Below are positions 1 through 11,800 of a stretch of DNA of 64,000 nucleotides, in pieces (position 1 is the stretch's first letter; each line of letters starts with the position of its first letter). The stretch comes from Wolbachia endosymbiont (group B) of Gerris lacustris (GTDB taxonomy: Bacteria; Pseudomonadota; Alphaproteobacteria; Rickettsiales; Anaplasmataceae), in contig NZ_OZ034761.1 in NCBI RefSeq assembly GCF_964028355.1, positions 806,001-870,000 of the forward strand, given 5' to 3'. The translations under genes and the position numbers were made by a program. The notes beneath the pieces are model-generated. The model worked only from the letters and a program-made list of their open reading frames with translations. It searched no databases and was not told the DNA's origin.

Positions 1-242
1 CTACATATTTCAGCAAATCTAAAAAAAGAAAATTAGAAAATATAAATGCAACATTTAAGGAAAATACATCAAATATACAACTGTTTCAAAGTAGTCAGAA
101 TCTACCATCAGACATATCAATGCAACGCGAAGATCTTTTTGACGGAACGGAAAATATGGTTAGTGTAACTAATGAGATGCCTATGTTTTCATTTAACAGT
201 GTTGCTGTAGAACCTGTGAATAACGAGAATTTAAGAAGATAA
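1..242 (+). CDS. 3' end of an unrecognised gene
   Basis: An open frame enters from the window edge (first full codon at base 3) and ends at TAA 240-242, giving about 79 residues. The tail is polar, rich in Asn, Ser and Glu, has no membrane segment and ends NNENLRR. I do not recognise the family. Its start lies outside the window, so function cannot be judged. Confidence 0.5.
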   Translation, partial: TYFSKSKKRKLENINATFKENTSNIQLFQSSQNLPSDISMQREDLFDGTENMVSVTNEMPMFSFNSVAVEPVNNENLRR

Positions 243-314
243 TTTTACAATAAGCTATCTAGTTTTATGAGAGGAACATTCAAAAAAAACCCGAGAGATA
301 AAATAATAAATTGA

Positions 315-420
315 TATAAAGAAAAGTTTGTACGAATCAAGCGGTAGTCCAACTGATCCCAAGAAAAATTCTTCTCACGCCTGCTGGTTTTGGTTGTTGA
401 AAATAGTTAGGTCGTTTAAT
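315..420. repeat. Non-coding repeat, copy A (partner at 62833-62938)
   Basis: This stretch aligns by eye with 62833-62938, sharing TCCCAAGAAAAA, CTTCTCAC and GGTTTTG in the same order and spacing. It has no open frame. The surrounding 443 bases (243-685) hold no other gene I can support. The two copies are diverged, so this is an old repeat or a conserved RNA/regulatory element rather than a recent duplication. Confidence 0.45.
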
Positions 421-685
421 TTTTTATGTTATGTTTTAATAAGTTAATTGCAATTCATTGCATAGAAAATTTTTAAATAGGGATTGACAAGTTTTAGAGA
501 TGGAGTATTTTATGAAAAGTATATTGAGCTATTAATTTTTTATGTATAGTAAATATGATAGTGAAAATATTTTTCTTTATGTTATTAGGTAGCTGTTTTA
601 TTTAGAAAAGGATATTTTTTCTTATTTGAGATTGAATACCTTACTTTTGCCTAATTAAATTAGATGGTTTTATATGGAGGGTTAA

Positions 686-1406
686 ATGATTTCTGGTGAT
701 GATAATGAATTATTTGCTGCTGTACGTAGTGGAGATGCTAATCTAGTTGCAGATCTTCTCAATAAGGGGGCTAATGTTAATGCTAAGGACAATAATGGCA
801 ATACTCCTCTGCACTTAGCTGCTCTCGCAGATGAATTACGGATAGTAGAAAAGCTTATAGAGGGAGGGGCTGATGTTAATGCTAAGAACAATCATAGTGC
901 TACTCCTCTGCACTGGGCTGCTCTTAACCAGAACTGCAGTATAGTAGAAAAGCTTATAGAGAAAGGGGCTGATATTAATGCTAAGAACAATAATGGCAAT
1001 ACTCCTTTGCATTGGGCTGTTAAAAGTAGTCATTTAGAAGTAGCTGAATTTCTTATAAGTAAGAATGCTGACATTAACACTAAAAATAAAGATGATTGGA
1101 CACCTTTGCACTCTGCAGATGCTCGTGGCAACTTGAATGTAGTTGAGCTCATTCTTAAAAAAGGGGATGATGTTGATGCTATAGGGGCTTTAACCGTGGC
1201 AAATACGCTTAATGAAGAAAACAGCTTAGAAATACGAAACCTTCTAGAAGAAAGAATAAGAAGAAATGAAGAAATCACCCAACATCTTAATTTACAAGAA
1301 GAAAGCAGCTCCCTATCAACACGTTTCCATAATCGCCGTAGTATTGCACAAGAAGATGAAAATTCGTTGCAAAATGATAAGATAGGTCCTAATAAAATAG
1401 GAGTTA
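686..1406 (+). pseudogene. Ankyrin-repeat protein, 5' part, cut by IS630
   Basis: The start is ATG 686, seven bases after a GGAGG ribosome site. About five 33-residue ankyrin repeats run from residue 5 to about 165, with TPLH motifs and the GA(D/N)(V/I)NAK hairpin. A polar region of about 75 residues follows and then the frame runs into an IS630 element. The apparent stop at 1459 is transposon sequence. Removing the element and one TTA copy joins this frame directly to the downstream part (2510-3186), reading GVTSGTSKPSS. Wolbachia ankyrin proteins are often considered host-interaction factors; that role is inference here. Translation would now give a truncated protein that keeps the repeats. 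Confidence 0.8.
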
Positions 1407-2509
1407 TACCAACTCTCATTATTAATGAACCAAATAAGAAGCATTGCAGAGTTGTTTAACCGTGGAAGGGGAAAGAGAGGTAATAAATTTACACAAAGCG
1501 CTCTCAAGCAGAACAATTGTATCGTAGATTTTATTGCGCAAAATGTTCTGTTTTATATATAACCAAAACCTCTCAACAGGATTGAGGTCAGGTGAGTATG
1601 GTGGTAGGTATATAATTTCGATATTTTTAGGTATCTTTAAACTTTTTGACTTATGCCAACTAGCGCAATCCATCACGAGAAAAGCCTTTCGTATTCCTAA
1701 ATATTGCGACATCTGTTCAAGGAATATATTTATACAAGCAGTGTTGACGTTTGGTGCAAATAAGCTAAAATTCTCTCCATTTCTGGGATTAACTGCACTA
1801 TAGAGATAAAAATTTTCCCTACCTAATTTTACCTTAACCTGTGTCCTACTGCCTTTTTTAAACCACCCATGTCCAACTTTTGAATGTGTACCAAACCGTG
1901 ATTCATCGAAGAAAAATAGCTCTTTTTCAGAATGCATGACAATAGTTTCATTGAGGTTTTTTTTTAAACTCCTCTTGCTTATTTTTATCCTGTCCACTAT
2001 GAACTGGTCTTGGTGTGATATATGAGAATTTCATTCTTTGCATATTACGATGTATTGTGGATTTGCTGATATTCAAACCAAATCTTTCTTGGATTCTTAT
2101 TCTCATTTCTCTAATAGTAATATTGGGGTTTTCCTCTATCCACACCTCAATTTGTTCAAGTTGACTTTGGTTCAATATAGTTTTTCTACGGCATTGAGGT
2201 GGAGAAAATAATTTTTCTTCTCTTCCAAATTTTATGTGCTTTATCCATGTAGTAATTGCCTTTCTCGAAATGCAACATATTTTTGCTACAGCTGTTATAC
2301 TGTGCTTTTTTGCTGCAATTACAGCATTTAGTTTTTTTGCAACATACGCATTATTTCTTACTTTCTTCAGCATCTCTTTTGCTGATTCCACCACTTTTTC
2401 ATCCAATAATTTTGATCTTAATGCCATCTAAACCTCGCTATTTTACTTACTCCAGTATGGCTTTTTTTCCATTATTGTCTATTCGTTGCTTGTATAGCGG
2501 GAATTGGTA
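1407..2509 (-). mobile_element. IS630-family element, copy 1
   Basis: A full copy of 1103 bp from TACCAACTCTC to GAATTGGTA, with imperfect terminal inverted repeats. It is flanked by TTA at 1404-1406 and 2510-2512. It carries the Cys variant (QCRRK) of the transposase, shared only with the copy at 44958-46060, so these two are closest relatives. It interrupts an ankyrin gene. Confidence 0.9.
1422..2427 (-). CDS. IS630 transposase in two frames (orfA 1948-2427, orfB 1422-1997)
   Basis: orfA (159 aa) holds a helix-turn-helix region (around SITAVAKICCISRKAITTW) that would bind the element ends. orfB (191 aa) is the DDE catalytic part: Asp in FFFDESRFG, Asp in LVMDCASWH and Glu in PDLNPVERFW. 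The frames overlap by 50 bases across a run of nine A (nine T on the plus strand). Losing one A fuses them exactly, so the full enzyme probably needs polymerase slippage or a ribosomal +1 shift. The family is clear; the expression mode is inference. Confidence 0.85.
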
Positions 2510-3186
2510 TTACAAGCGGAACAAGTAAGCCATCTTCATTTATCAATATTTTTGCTTACACTACAGTAGATACTGTTAAAGGTGTTTTTCAGTTTATTTC
2601 TTCTCCTTTTAAGGCAGCCATAGGTATGCAACCTTCTAAAGCTATTACAGTCCAAGGTATTGATACGGATGGTATACTTCTTTTATTAGGTGTATTTATA
2701 AGCAAAATCACAGGTCAGAAATACATTTCTACAGTAAATCAGTCTATGTGTTCACTAGAAGCACAGGGCTATGCATTAAATATTATAGAGGAATTTGAGA
2801 AAGTAGTAGAGCAAGCTGCATTAAAAAGTGGGATATCAATACATCGGTTAAATATTGATTGTGTAGAAATGCAGAAAGAGGTTACTGCAAAAATCACGGG
2901 TGGTAAGTTTAATGAGATTTCAGGATTTTTAAACTCATATGTAGAGCAAGCATGCCACGATAGAGAAACAGGTAAGTTAAGTCCAAAGAAGTTTAACAAA
3001 TTTATGGTTGTATTTAATAAGGAACTAGATTTAATAGTAAATCAATCAATGCAACAGATATTATACAATAGAGATAATACATTAGAAGTTGAAGAACAGC
3101 AAATAAACTTAGAGCCTCAAAGTTGTTTAAGTAATACTTCTGTTCAAGGTCGTTTAATTCAGGATAAGGTTAAATTAATTTTTTAA
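2510..3186 (+). pseudogene. Ankyrin-protein C-terminal part, separated by IS630
   Basis: The coding frame begins at the element edge (TSGTSKPSSF...) and runs to TAA 3184-3186, about 224 residues. The first ATG is at 2626 but the coding sequence clearly starts earlier. It contains no ankyrin repeats; it resembles the long C-terminal tail seen in Wolbachia ankyrin proteins (from memory of the family). It has no start signal of its own, so it is probably not translated. It joins in frame to 686-1406 once the element and one TTA are removed. Confidence 0.7.
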
Positions 3187-3313
3187 TCTCATCTACCGAA
3201 AGGCCAGTGATTTCAGTGATAACATCTATAGAGACACCGGCCTTTATTTTGTATGCATTCAAGCAATACGTGACTATTACTCCACCTAAAAAATAATTTA
3301 CACTGTCTTTCAT
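3170..3313 (-). pseudogene. C-terminal remnant resembling Rpn/PD-(D/E)XK transposase proteins
   Basis: A 47-codon frame on the minus strand ends ITGLSVDEIKKLI. The pattern of a hydrophobic helix, then (I/L)TGLS.(D/E)EI..L, is the usual end of the Rpn family of PD-(D/E)XK nuclease/transposases (PF12784-like). No catalytic part is present and no ribosome site precedes it. It overlaps the ankyrin tail end by 17 bases. The family call rests on the last 25 residues only. Confidence 0.35.
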
Positions 3314-3353
3314 AGAGGAAAATCTTTTGCTCTACTGACAAATACCTCTCATT

Positions 3354-3548
3354 ATGTATCGTATAGCATTAATAATTGTTCTGATTTTGTGCTTTCTTGG
3401 CCACACCCTGTGCAACTCTTGGCTCAAGAAATTTCCATTTTTTGTCACTTACATCACCTGGGTATATTTTTTACTGATCCTATCATATTATCTTCCTGAT
3501 TTCCTTTCAAGATATGTTCTAAAAAGTAGAATCTGTTCAGCAGGGTGA
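3354..3548 (+). CDS. Possible small membrane protein (64 aa)
   Basis: A short frame with two hydrophobic stretches, residues 3-20 and about 28-47. It has no clear ribosome site and lies between a gene remnant and a palindromic repeat. It could be chance or a relic; I do not recognise it. Confidence 0.25.
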   Translation: MYRIALIIVLILCFLGHTLCNSWLKKFPFFVTYITWVYFLLILSYYLPDFLSRYVLKSRICSAG

Positions 3549-3581
3549 CAAAATAAGATAGAAAAGACAGCTATAGAAGTA

Positions 3582-3648
3582 AATGGTGTCATCCCAATAT
3601 AATGCTTTCTCTGTCATTCCAGTGTCAAGCACTGGAATGACACCATTT
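3582..3648. repeat. Palindromic repeat, likely terminator of ubiA region
   Basis: AATGGTGTCAT at 3582-3592 pairs with ATGACACCATT at 3638-3648. Inside, TGTCATTCCAGTG (3612-3624) pairs with CACTGGAATGACA (3630-3642) around a 5-base loop. The inner hairpin is the same family as repeats near 23755, 27122, 36666 and 46508. It lies 20 bases past the ubiA stop and may end that transcript. Confidence 0.6.
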
Positions 3649-3667
3649 TTGCTTCGGTATTTACACA

Positions 3668-4555
3668 TTAGCCATGCATCTGAACGGATACAAAAGTAGA
3701 ATTTACAATTCTATCTAAAAGGATACCGAAAAAGAGCAGGAGTCCTATCTGGGAATTATTTTTAAATATGGACATGCATTGATTAGAATCGTCTGGATTA
3801 AAATTTTTGTATTGGTGGTGAAATATGAATCCTATGGCAAGTAAAGCAATATAAAAGATGTTATTTAATGATGATAGTATGCCAGCGTACAACCATGCCA
3901 TTAAGGATATTAAATAAAATCTTTTCAACCAAGATTTTGTTGTATTGCCAAAATATAATGCAGTAGATTTCATTCCTAATTTCTCATCATCTTTTTTATC
4001 TTGATGAGCGTATATAGTATCATAACTAAGCGTCCAAAAGACGCATCCTATATAAAATAGCAAAGATTCTATGCTAATCTGGTTTGTTATTGCTGCTGAA
4101 CCCATGAGTGATCCCATGTTGAAAGTAAACCCTAAAAACAATTGTGGCCACCAAATGTAACGCTTTAGCAAGGGATAGATAACTATCATGCACATTGAAA
4201 TTATTCCAAGTATAAAAGTAGTTTTATTGGTTAATAATAAGATTACCAGGGCAATAGACAGTAACAGTGAAAGTAAAGCCAAAGCCTGCTTTATGTTTAA
4301 TGCACCACTTGCAAGTGGTCTGTATTTTGTTCGTTCAACATGTGCATCTATTTCTCTATCGAAGATATCATTGATTATGCACCCTGCGGGTCTCATTAAA
4401 AATGCACCTATAGTAAACAAAACAAGGAAAAAAAGAGCCTGATACGATAGAGAAGTTGAGGCTAAAAGAATGCCGCTTAAGCTAGAAAATAGCACAAGCC
4501 ATAAACCTGTTAAACTGTGTATTCTCATTAATGAGAAATAATGGTTGAAATACAT
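3668..4555 (-). CDS. ubiA: 4-hydroxybenzoate polyprenyltransferase UbiA
   Basis: Attaches the polyprenyl tail to 4-hydroxybenzoate in ubiquinone synthesis, in the inner membrane. The protein is 295 aa, normal for the family, with about eight to nine hydrophobic segments. The two Asp-rich prenyl-diphosphate sites are visible: NDIFDREID near residue 60 and DTIYAHQDKKDD near 180. The start lies three bases after the rbfA stop, so it is probably the last gene of the nusA-infB-rbfA transcript. Confidence 0.93.
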   Translation of the reverse strand: MYFNHYFSLMRIHSLTGLWLVLFSSLSGILLASTSLSYQALFFLVLFTIGAFLMRPAGCIINDIFDREIDAHVERTKYRPLASGALNIKQALALLSLLLSIALVILLLTNKTTFILGIISMCMIVIYPLLKRYIWWPQLFLGFTFNMGSLMGSAAITNQISIESLLFYIGCVFWTLSYDTIYAHQDKKDDEKLGMKSTALYFGNTTKSWLKRFYLISLMAWLYAGILSSLNNIFYIALLAIGFIFHHQYKNFNPDDSNQCMSIFKNNSQIGLLLFFGILLDRIVNSTFVSVQMHG

Positions 4556-4558
4556 TAA

Positions 4559-4909
4559 TTAAGTGTGATTATGTAATATTTTGCTTACATTGACAAAATT
4601 ATCGAATGCTAAATCAGGCTTAAAAACTAACTCAGGTATAAATCGTAGATCAACATAACGCAATATAGATTTACGCATTGACCATGCAGATTGGTTCATT
4701 TCATTAATAACAGTGCTGATATCATCATTATCATTTTGGATGTCCAATGAAGATAACACAATATATACATCTGCTTTCTTCAAATCTTTGCTTAACTTTA
4801 CATCAGATACCACTACTTTTTCATTAAGAATATTACCTTCCATTAAGACTTTTGATATTGCCCTATGTAATACCGATGCTACTTTTAGGTTTCTAATTTC
4901 TTTTTTCAT
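4559..4909 (-). CDS. rbfA: Ribosome-binding factor A
   Basis: Helps 16S rRNA 5'-end maturation on the 30S subunit. The 116 aa length is typical. It has the family pattern: R...V..VLHRAISKVL near the start, VVVSDVKLSKDLKKADVY in the middle, and the conserved LR(Y/F)VDLRFIPELVF segment. It lies between infB and ubiA with almost no spacing, the usual place in bacteria. Confidence 0.92.
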   Translation of the reverse strand: MKKEIRNLKVASVLHRAISKVLMEGNILNEKVVVSDVKLSKDLKKADVYIVLSSLDIQNDNDDISTVINEMNQSAWSMRKSILRYVDLRFIPELVFKPDLAFDNFVNVSKILHNHT

Positions 4910-4918
4910 ATCCAGCTA

Positions 4919-7240
4919 CTATAACGTCCTTTCTTCTTGTACTAATTGATAAGCTTCCAAAATGTCTCCAACTTTAATATCGATATTACCCTCTAGCGAT
5001 ATTCCGCATTCAAAGTTTACACCTACTTCTTTAACGTCATCTTTAAATCTACGTAGTGCTTTTAACTTTCCTTCATGTACCAATTTGCCGCCACGCACTA
5101 CCTTAATTAAAGAATCTTTTCTTATAACTCCATCAGTGATATAACATCCAATTATATTACTGACTTTGGATGCATTAAATATTTGCCTTACAGATGTAGA
5201 ACCAACACGAACCTCTCGTGTAACAGGCTTTAACATTTTAGTTAGATACATCCTCATGTCTTCAATAAGCTCATATATTATATTGTAAGTATGTATTTCT
5301 ATACCTTTTTGTTTTGCTAATTCTCTTATTTTTGAATCCACTTTTACATTAAAAGCTAAAATTACTGCGCTTGATGCTTCTGCAAGCAGCACATCCGAAT
5401 CTGTTACTCCTCCTACTGCTTTGTGTAGAATATTTAATTTCACTTGATCTTTACCAAGCTTATCAATTGAGCTTGATATTGCTTCAATAGAACCAGTGAC
5501 ATCGCACTTTAAAACTACAGATAGTTCTTCTGTTTCACTATCATTACGACTGAATATATCTAAATTATTGTCGTCTAAATCTTCTTGCTTTTTCTTAATT
5601 AATTCTAACCTGTATTCAACAATTTCACGAGCCTGCCTTTCAGAGTTTACAACAACAAATTTATCTCCAGCATTTGGTACACCGTTTAGACCAGTAACTT
5701 CAACTGGAGTAGAAGGTAGTGCCGCTTTTTCTCTTTGACCAAGGTGATTAACCATACTGCGTACTTTGCTGTATGTTGTACCAACTATCAATATGTCACC
5801 AATCTTTAATGTTCCTTCTTCAACTATTAATGTAGCTGATATTCCTTTAGCTTTATCTATTTTAGACTCTATTACCCATCCAAGTGCTCGACAATCCTCT
5901 ATTCCTTCTAGCGTCATTAATTCAGCAATTAATAAAATTGCCTCTTCTAGTTTATCTAAGTTGATTTTCTTTTTTGCTGATACTGGCACAATTATAACAT
6001 CACCACCAAGTTCTTCAGGGATAAGATCATACTGAGGCAAACTATTAATTATTTTTTCTACATCACCAGGTTGTGATTTATCAATTTTATTAATGGCAAC
6101 TATAATAGAGACATTTGCTGCTTTTGCATGGTTGATTGCTTCAACTGTTTGTTTCATGATTCCATCATCAGCTGCAACTACTATTACAACTATATTAGTA
6201 ATATTGGCACCACGTGCACGCATTGCAGTAAACGCTTCATGCCCTGGTGTATCAATGAAAGTAATTTTTTGCTTATTTTTTGTCGTTAATTGATAAGCAC
6301 CTATATGTTGAGTGATGCCACCTGACTCTCTTTCTGCAACATTGGATTCACGAAATGCATCGAGCAATGAGGTTTTACCATGATCCACATGTCCCATAAA
6401 AGTAACGATAGGTGGTTTTAGTCTTTTAGGTAAGCTTTCCCTGTTGCTTATAAATAGTAAATTCTTTTCTTTATCAGCATCACTTACTCGTTTAGCAGTA
6501 TGATTAAATTTTTTTGCTATTTCGCATGCTATATCTGGATCTACTAGATCATCTACTCTATAACTCTCCCCAACTTCTTCTTTGAGCATTTTTAGCACAC
6601 TCTTGCTATTTTCTGCCATATAAATAGATAACTGCCTAATAGTTATTATATCTGGTATAACAACTTCTCTTGATATATTTTTACCTTTAGTAAACTTTGA
6701 TTGTCTACTTCTTATACCAAATTTTTGCTTAAATACAGGGAGGTGTTCATTTCTTTCATCTATTGACTGTGTAATGACTAGTTTAGAATGCTTAGAGTAT
6801 ATATCTTTACTAGCCTTAAGAGACTTTTTATCATTGTTCTCATATTCAGTGCTATCTTCTTTTTTTTCAACTGAGTTAGTACTACTTAAAACTTCCTTAT
6901 TTATTTCTTTAGGTAAAGAGTCTGCCTCATTTTTATCTTCAACCTCTTTATTACTTTCTTCTTTTATTATTTTCTCTTTTTCTTCTCTATGATTTTTTGC
7001 TTTTAGCAAAGTAGCATTCTGTACAGCATTAATGCGGGAAATTTGTTCTTTTTCAGTTAAAGAGCCTAATTTACTCTCGTCAAATAAACTATATTCTTCT
7101 GCAGAATGAATTTTTCTTCTTTTTTTTACTATTGTAGTACCAGCACTTTGACTAGCTAAAGAGTTTAAATTAATGTCTAATTTAAGCTTGCTTAAGCCCT
7201 GTAGGGTTAATTTTTTATTACTGATATCTTCATTATTCAT
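4919..7240 (-). CDS. infB: Translation initiation factor IF-2
   Basis: GTPase that places fMet-tRNA on the 30S subunit. The protein is 773 aa. The N-terminal 150 residues are charged, Lys/Glu-rich and low complexity, as is common for IF-2. An IF2_N module follows near residues 190-240. The G domain starts near residue 281: GHVDHGKT (G1), DTPGHE (G3) and NKID (G4). The C-terminal beta-barrel domains end the protein. It sits 7 bases after nusA and 9 before rbfA in one operon. Confidence 0.96.
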   Translation of the reverse strand: MNNEDISNKKLTLQGLSKLKLDINLNSLASQSAGTTIVKKRRKIHSAEEYSLFDESKLGSLTEKEQISRINAVQNATLLKAKNHREEKEKIIKEESNKEVEDKNEADSLPKEINKEVLSSTNSVEKKEDSTEYENNDKKSLKASKDIYSKHSKLVITQSIDERNEHLPVFKQKFGIRSRQSKFTKGKNISREVVIPDIITIRQLSIYMAENSKSVLKMLKEEVGESYRVDDLVDPDIACEIAKKFNHTAKRVSDADKEKNLLFISNRESLPKRLKPPIVTFMGHVDHGKTSLLDAFRESNVAERESGGITQHIGAYQLTTKNKQKITFIDTPGHEAFTAMRARGANITNIVVIVVAADDGIMKQTVEAINHAKAANVSIIVAINKIDKSQPGDVEKIINSLPQYDLIPEELGGDVIIVPVSAKKKINLDKLEEAILLIAELMTLEGIEDCRALGWVIESKIDKAKGISATLIVEEGTLKIGDILIVGTTYSKVRSMVNHLGQREKAALPSTPVEVTGLNGVPNAGDKFVVVNSERQAREIVEYRLELIKKKQEDLDDNNLDIFSRNDSETEELSVVLKCDVTGSIEAISSSIDKLGKDQVKLNILHKAVGGVTDSDVLLAEASSAVILAFNVKVDSKIRELAKQKGIEIHTYNIIYELIEDMRMYLTKMLKPVTREVRVGSTSVRQIFNASKVSNIIGCYITDGVIRKDSLIKVVRGGKLVHEGKLKALRRFKDDVKEVGVNFECGISLEGNIDIKVGDILEAYQLVQEERTL

Positions 7241-7247
7241 ATTGTTT

Positions 7248-8801
7248 TTATATTAATCCAAGCTTTTTACGTGCTTCTATGATTATTAAATCTGCTGTAT
7301 CTTTTAGATTGTCTTTATTATTAGTTGAGGAAGAGAGTATGCTATAAAACTCATAATTTGATAAATCTGCTATGTCCTCTAAAGTTTTAATATTATGTTT
7401 ACTAAGCGCAATTTTATTATCTATTGATAAGGTTAAGTTGATTATATCGTCTTCCATACCTAAATTTTTTAGCTCTTCTATTTTTCTATCATTCTCTGCT
7501 TTCAGGTAATTATTTGCTCTATTATGAAGTTCATTTGCAATATCTTCATTAAAGCCCTCTATTGAAGCAAGCTCCTTAATTGAAGTGTTAGATATATCTT
7601 CTACACTTGAAAAACCTTCTGTTACCAATAATTGGCCCATAATCTCTTCTAAGTTTAAAGCTTCAGCAAATAAAACTGAACATTGACTAAATTCTTTATT
7701 TCTTCTTTCTGATTCTTGCTGAGTGCTTAATATCTCAATTTTCCATCCAACAAGCTCTGAAGCTAATCTTACATTCTGACCCTTTTTTCCTATAGCTAAA
7801 CTCAATTGATCTTCAGCAACTATTAACTCTATACAATTTTCATTTTCGTCAATAATGACCTTTGATACTTCTGCAGGAGTAATGGCTTTAATAACAAATT
7901 GACCCAAATCTGATGAGTAATGTATGACGTCGATTTTTTCACCGTTTAATTCGTGTATAATAGTTTTTATTCTATCTCCTTTAACTCCAACGCAAGCACC
8001 TACTGGATCGATATTCTTATCAGATGAAAAAACAGCAACTTTAGATCTTGAACCAGCGTCTCTAGCTATACCTTTAATTGTTATCAATCCATCAGCAACT
8101 TCTGGTACTTCTTGATTCAACAATGCCTCTAAAAAGCCTTCATGAGCCCTAGAAAGAATGATTTGACGTCCATCATCAGAGCGCTTAACAGCCTGTATGT
8201 AAGCTTTAACCTTATCGCCTTCACGAAATGACTCACCACCAATCAAGTTCCGTAAAGGGAGGTATGCTCCAACTCCGTTTATGTCTATAATAAGATCTGA
8301 ATATTCTACTTGTTTAACGATGCCATACCTCATTTCTCCTACCTTATCTTTAAATTCCTCATATTGCTTTTTTAACTCTTCATCTTTGATTATTTGAGAA
8401 ATCTTTTGCTGGGCAATTCTTGCTGAAACAAGATCAGTGTTAAGAGAAATCAACTCACTAATAGTATCTCCAACTTTTGCATCTTCTTTTATTAACTTAG
8501 CTTGTGTCAACTTAATTAAGTCACACTCATTTTCATTTGATTCATCATTAATGACTTTTAGTTGTCTATATGAGGTAACTTTGCCTGTGTTTCTATCTAT
8601 ATTAACTACGATTTTACTTTTGCTACCATACTTTTGTTGAGCAACTGCTTCGATAGCACTTTTAAGTGCATTTATTATAATATTAAAATCCAAACCTTTT
8701 TGAAGTGAGAGCTCTCTCGCTGTTTTTATTACATCAAGGCTTCCAACTATGTTATTCTTGTTGCTTTTCTGCTTAACACTGCTTTTACGATTAGCAATCA
8801 T
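7248..8801 (-). CDS. nusA: Transcription termination/antitermination protein NusA
   Basis: Binds RNA polymerase and controls pausing, termination and antitermination. The protein is 517 aa. In order it has an N-terminal polymerase-binding domain, an S1 domain (about residues 155-220), two KH domains (VGVKGDRI near 275 and [12 protein letters not shown] near 335), then C-terminal helical repeats. First gene of the nusA-infB-rbfA-ubiA block. No rimP is seen just upstream, where most bacteria have it. Confidence 0.95.
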   Translation of the reverse strand: MIANRKSSVKQKSNKNNIVGSLDVIKTARELSLQKGLDFNIIINALKSAIEAVAQQKYGSKSKIVVNIDRNTGKVTSYRQLKVINDESNENECDLIKLTQAKLIKEDAKVGDTISELISLNTDLVSARIAQQKISQIIKDEELKKQYEEFKDKVGEMRYGIVKQVEYSDLIIDINGVGAYLPLRNLIGGESFREGDKVKAYIQAVKRSDDGRQIILSRAHEGFLEALLNQEVPEVADGLITIKGIARDAGSRSKVAVFSSDKNIDPVGACVGVKGDRIKTIIHELNGEKIDVIHYSSDLGQFVIKAITPAEVSKVIIDENENCIELIVAEDQLSLAIGKKGQNVRLASELVGWKIEILSTQQESERRNKEFSQCSVLFAEALNLEEIMGQLLVTEGFSSVEDISNTSIKELASIEGFNEDIANELHNRANNYLKAENDRKIEELKNLGMEDDIINLTLSIDNKIALSKHNIKTLEDIADLSNYEFYSILSSSTNNKDNLKDTADLIIIEARKKLGLI

Positions 8802-8888
8802 ATAAATAAATCCAATTTAATTAGTTATAATTATAGCTTCAACAGGTAAAGAACGCTATCTTAAATGTTAAATGATTGCTAATTTAAG

Positions 8889-11800
8889 TCAAGTTTTTTC
8901 ATGTCTTTGTATGATAAGCAATGCCGGAGTAAAGAATAAAGTTAAGACCGTTGCAGCCAATATTCCACTTGCTATGGTTGCTGAAATATCAACCCACCAC
9001 TGGCTTGATGGAGCATCATATGTGATTTGTAGCGTAAAAAAACTGATATTTAACTTAGTAATCATCGGTATTAAACCAAGAACTGTAGTTGCAACGGTAA
9101 GTAGTATTGGCCTGATGCGAGAAATTGAAGCGTTTATTATACATTGCTTAATGTTATTTTTGCGCACCTTAATTTGCTGATGAAAGGCATCAAGCAATAG
9201 TATATTATTATTCACTATAATTCCTGCTAAAGCAATTATCCCCACTCCACACATGACAACTACAAAAATTTTCTGAATAAGAAAGAAAATGAAAAATACA
9301 CATGTTGTTGATAAAAACACTGCTGTCATTACGATAAATGTATAGTATATGTTGTTAAACTGTGCCACTAGCGCCAATATCATCAATGTAATTGCTAATA
9401 TAAAAGCCTTTAATAAAAATGCTCCTGATTTTTGTTGATCTTCCTTGTCACCTTTGAAATCAATCTTTACTCCTTTACTACAGTCTTGAGTAATCGAATT
9501 TTGAATGAACTTAACTCTTTCATCAACAAGATAGCCAGTATCAACGTCAGCAGAGATTGTTACTGTGCGTGATCCATCAATCCTACTTAGTTTATTTGCC
9601 TTTTTTTCGGGAACGTATTTCACTATGCTACTCATAGAATACGGTCCATTTGCTGTATTAATAAAAAGGTTATCTATAGTTTTCATGTTGCGATTCTTTC
9701 TGGGAAAGCGTAGTACAATATCAATTTCTTCATCTGCGTTATTTGGTCTATATTTTCCAATTAATATTCCATTTGTAACCATCTTTATAAAATCACCAAT
9801 GGTTGCAACACTTACTCCAGAGCTTGTAGCCTTACTCTTATCAATACTCATATTCCACTCTATTTCAGGTGCTGATCTACTATCTTGAATATTTATAAAT
9901 CCAGACGAAGGTTGGTCCATAATTTTTAGGATTTCCTCTGCTACTGAATTCAAGTTGGATGCACTTCCGCTTAAGTTAATTTGTATTGGCTTGTCAGCTG
10001 ATGGTCCTGACTTTTGTTCCTGTACATCAATTATTACTCCTTTTATGTTTTGCACACTGCTCCTTATATCATTTAATATTTGCTTAGCTTTGCGCCTGCA
10101 GCGCCAATCTACAAGTTCCAATTGAATTTTGGCAATAACGTTGTCTGAAAATTTTCCTGATCGAGCATAAAAAACATAAATTTCTTTTTCAACACCCAAA
10201 ATACGTTCTTCTACTTTCTTAAGTATCAAATCTCGTTCTTTGGCTGATAAGCTTTCTTTTACTTTAACGCTGATTAAAATGTTATCTGAATCTACATTCG
10301 GAAAGAACTTTAATCCAGGACCAAAAGTAAAATATAATATACTAGACAAAGATAAAACAAATACAACAACACATACAAATTTTTTGGGGTGATCTAAGAC
10401 TTTCTCTAACATACGTACATAAGTTCTTATTATAAGCCCAGTATTTTTTACCTCACCACTTTCTATAGCACTCATTCTTATTATTTCTTTTTTTGAAGTT
10501 ATTGAAGGTTTACCAAATATTGCACCAAGTGTTGGTATAAAAACCAAAGCCATAATTAGAGATCCAGTTAAAGTTAGAATTATTGTAATTGGTATGTACT
10601 GCATAAATTTACCGACTGTATCGGGCCAGAGTAACAGAGGGAAAAACACTGCTAATTTAGTCAATGTTGATGATAAAACTGGATAGAACATATCATGAAC
10701 TGAGGTACAAAAGGCTTCTACTTTATCCATGCCACAAATCATCTTTCTATCAGCATATTCGCTGATTACAATTGCATCATCAACCAGCATGCCAACTGCC
10801 ATAATTAAACTGAAGAGCACAACTATATTTAGAGTAATACCCATTAGGTAAAGAGCCATTATTCCTATGAGAAAGGAGCCAGGTATTGATAGTGCAACAA
10901 GAATAGCAGCCCTTGTTCCCATAAAGAGCATTATTATGGTTAATATTAGTAATACGGCAAATATTATACCATTTTCCAAGTCGTCAAGCACATCACGTAC
11001 ATTTTTTGACTGGTCATTCAAATAAACTACTTTTAAATTTTCAGGTAATTGATCTTTTGCTTTGTCCATTAAGTATTTTACTTGATTTACCGTGTCTATT
11101 ATGTTTTTTCCATTGCGTTTTGAAATTTCTAGTACAATGCTAGGTAGTCCATTAATACGAGCAAATCCTTGGTGATCCTCAAACCCAAGGTATACTTTTG
11201 CTATATCTTTGATTCTCAAAACTGCGTCACTTTGAGATCTAATAGGAATATTCATAATATCTTCTATGTCTTTTAATAACCCTGATATTTTAATCGAATA
11301 TTTACCGGTATCATTTTCTAGTGATCCGGATCCTACCAATCTGTTGTTGTTTGATATAGCTTGAAATATCTCATTTGATTGAATGTTATATTTTGTTAGA
11401 ACTGTGGGATCAATTATAACTTCCACTGTTTCTTTACGCATACCTGCCACTTCAACTTTAAGAACATTTGGCAGAGATTCTATTTCTTTCTTTAGTTTGC
11501 GTGCTATTTCAGTTAAAGCTCTTTCCGGCAAATTACCAATCAAGCCAACGTTTAGTATCGGAAATAAGCTCAAGTTTATTTCATTGATTATCGGAGATTC
11601 TGCTTCAATAGGTAATTTTGATTTTATGTTTAAAAGCTTTGAACGGACATTATCGAGTACTTCTTTGTTATCATACTCTGTGCCAAATTTAAGTATCACA
11701 TGAGCACCGTCATTAGTTGCAAGCGCCTTGAGCTCTCTCACGCCCTCAATGGACCTTAGTTCATTTTCTATTGGAATAGCTAATAACTTTTCACTATCCT

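Noticed and set aside
1534..1803. Plus-strand 89-codon frame repeated in every IS630 copy
   Set aside because: It is antisense to the DDE transposase frame and repeats only because the element does; no ribosome site.
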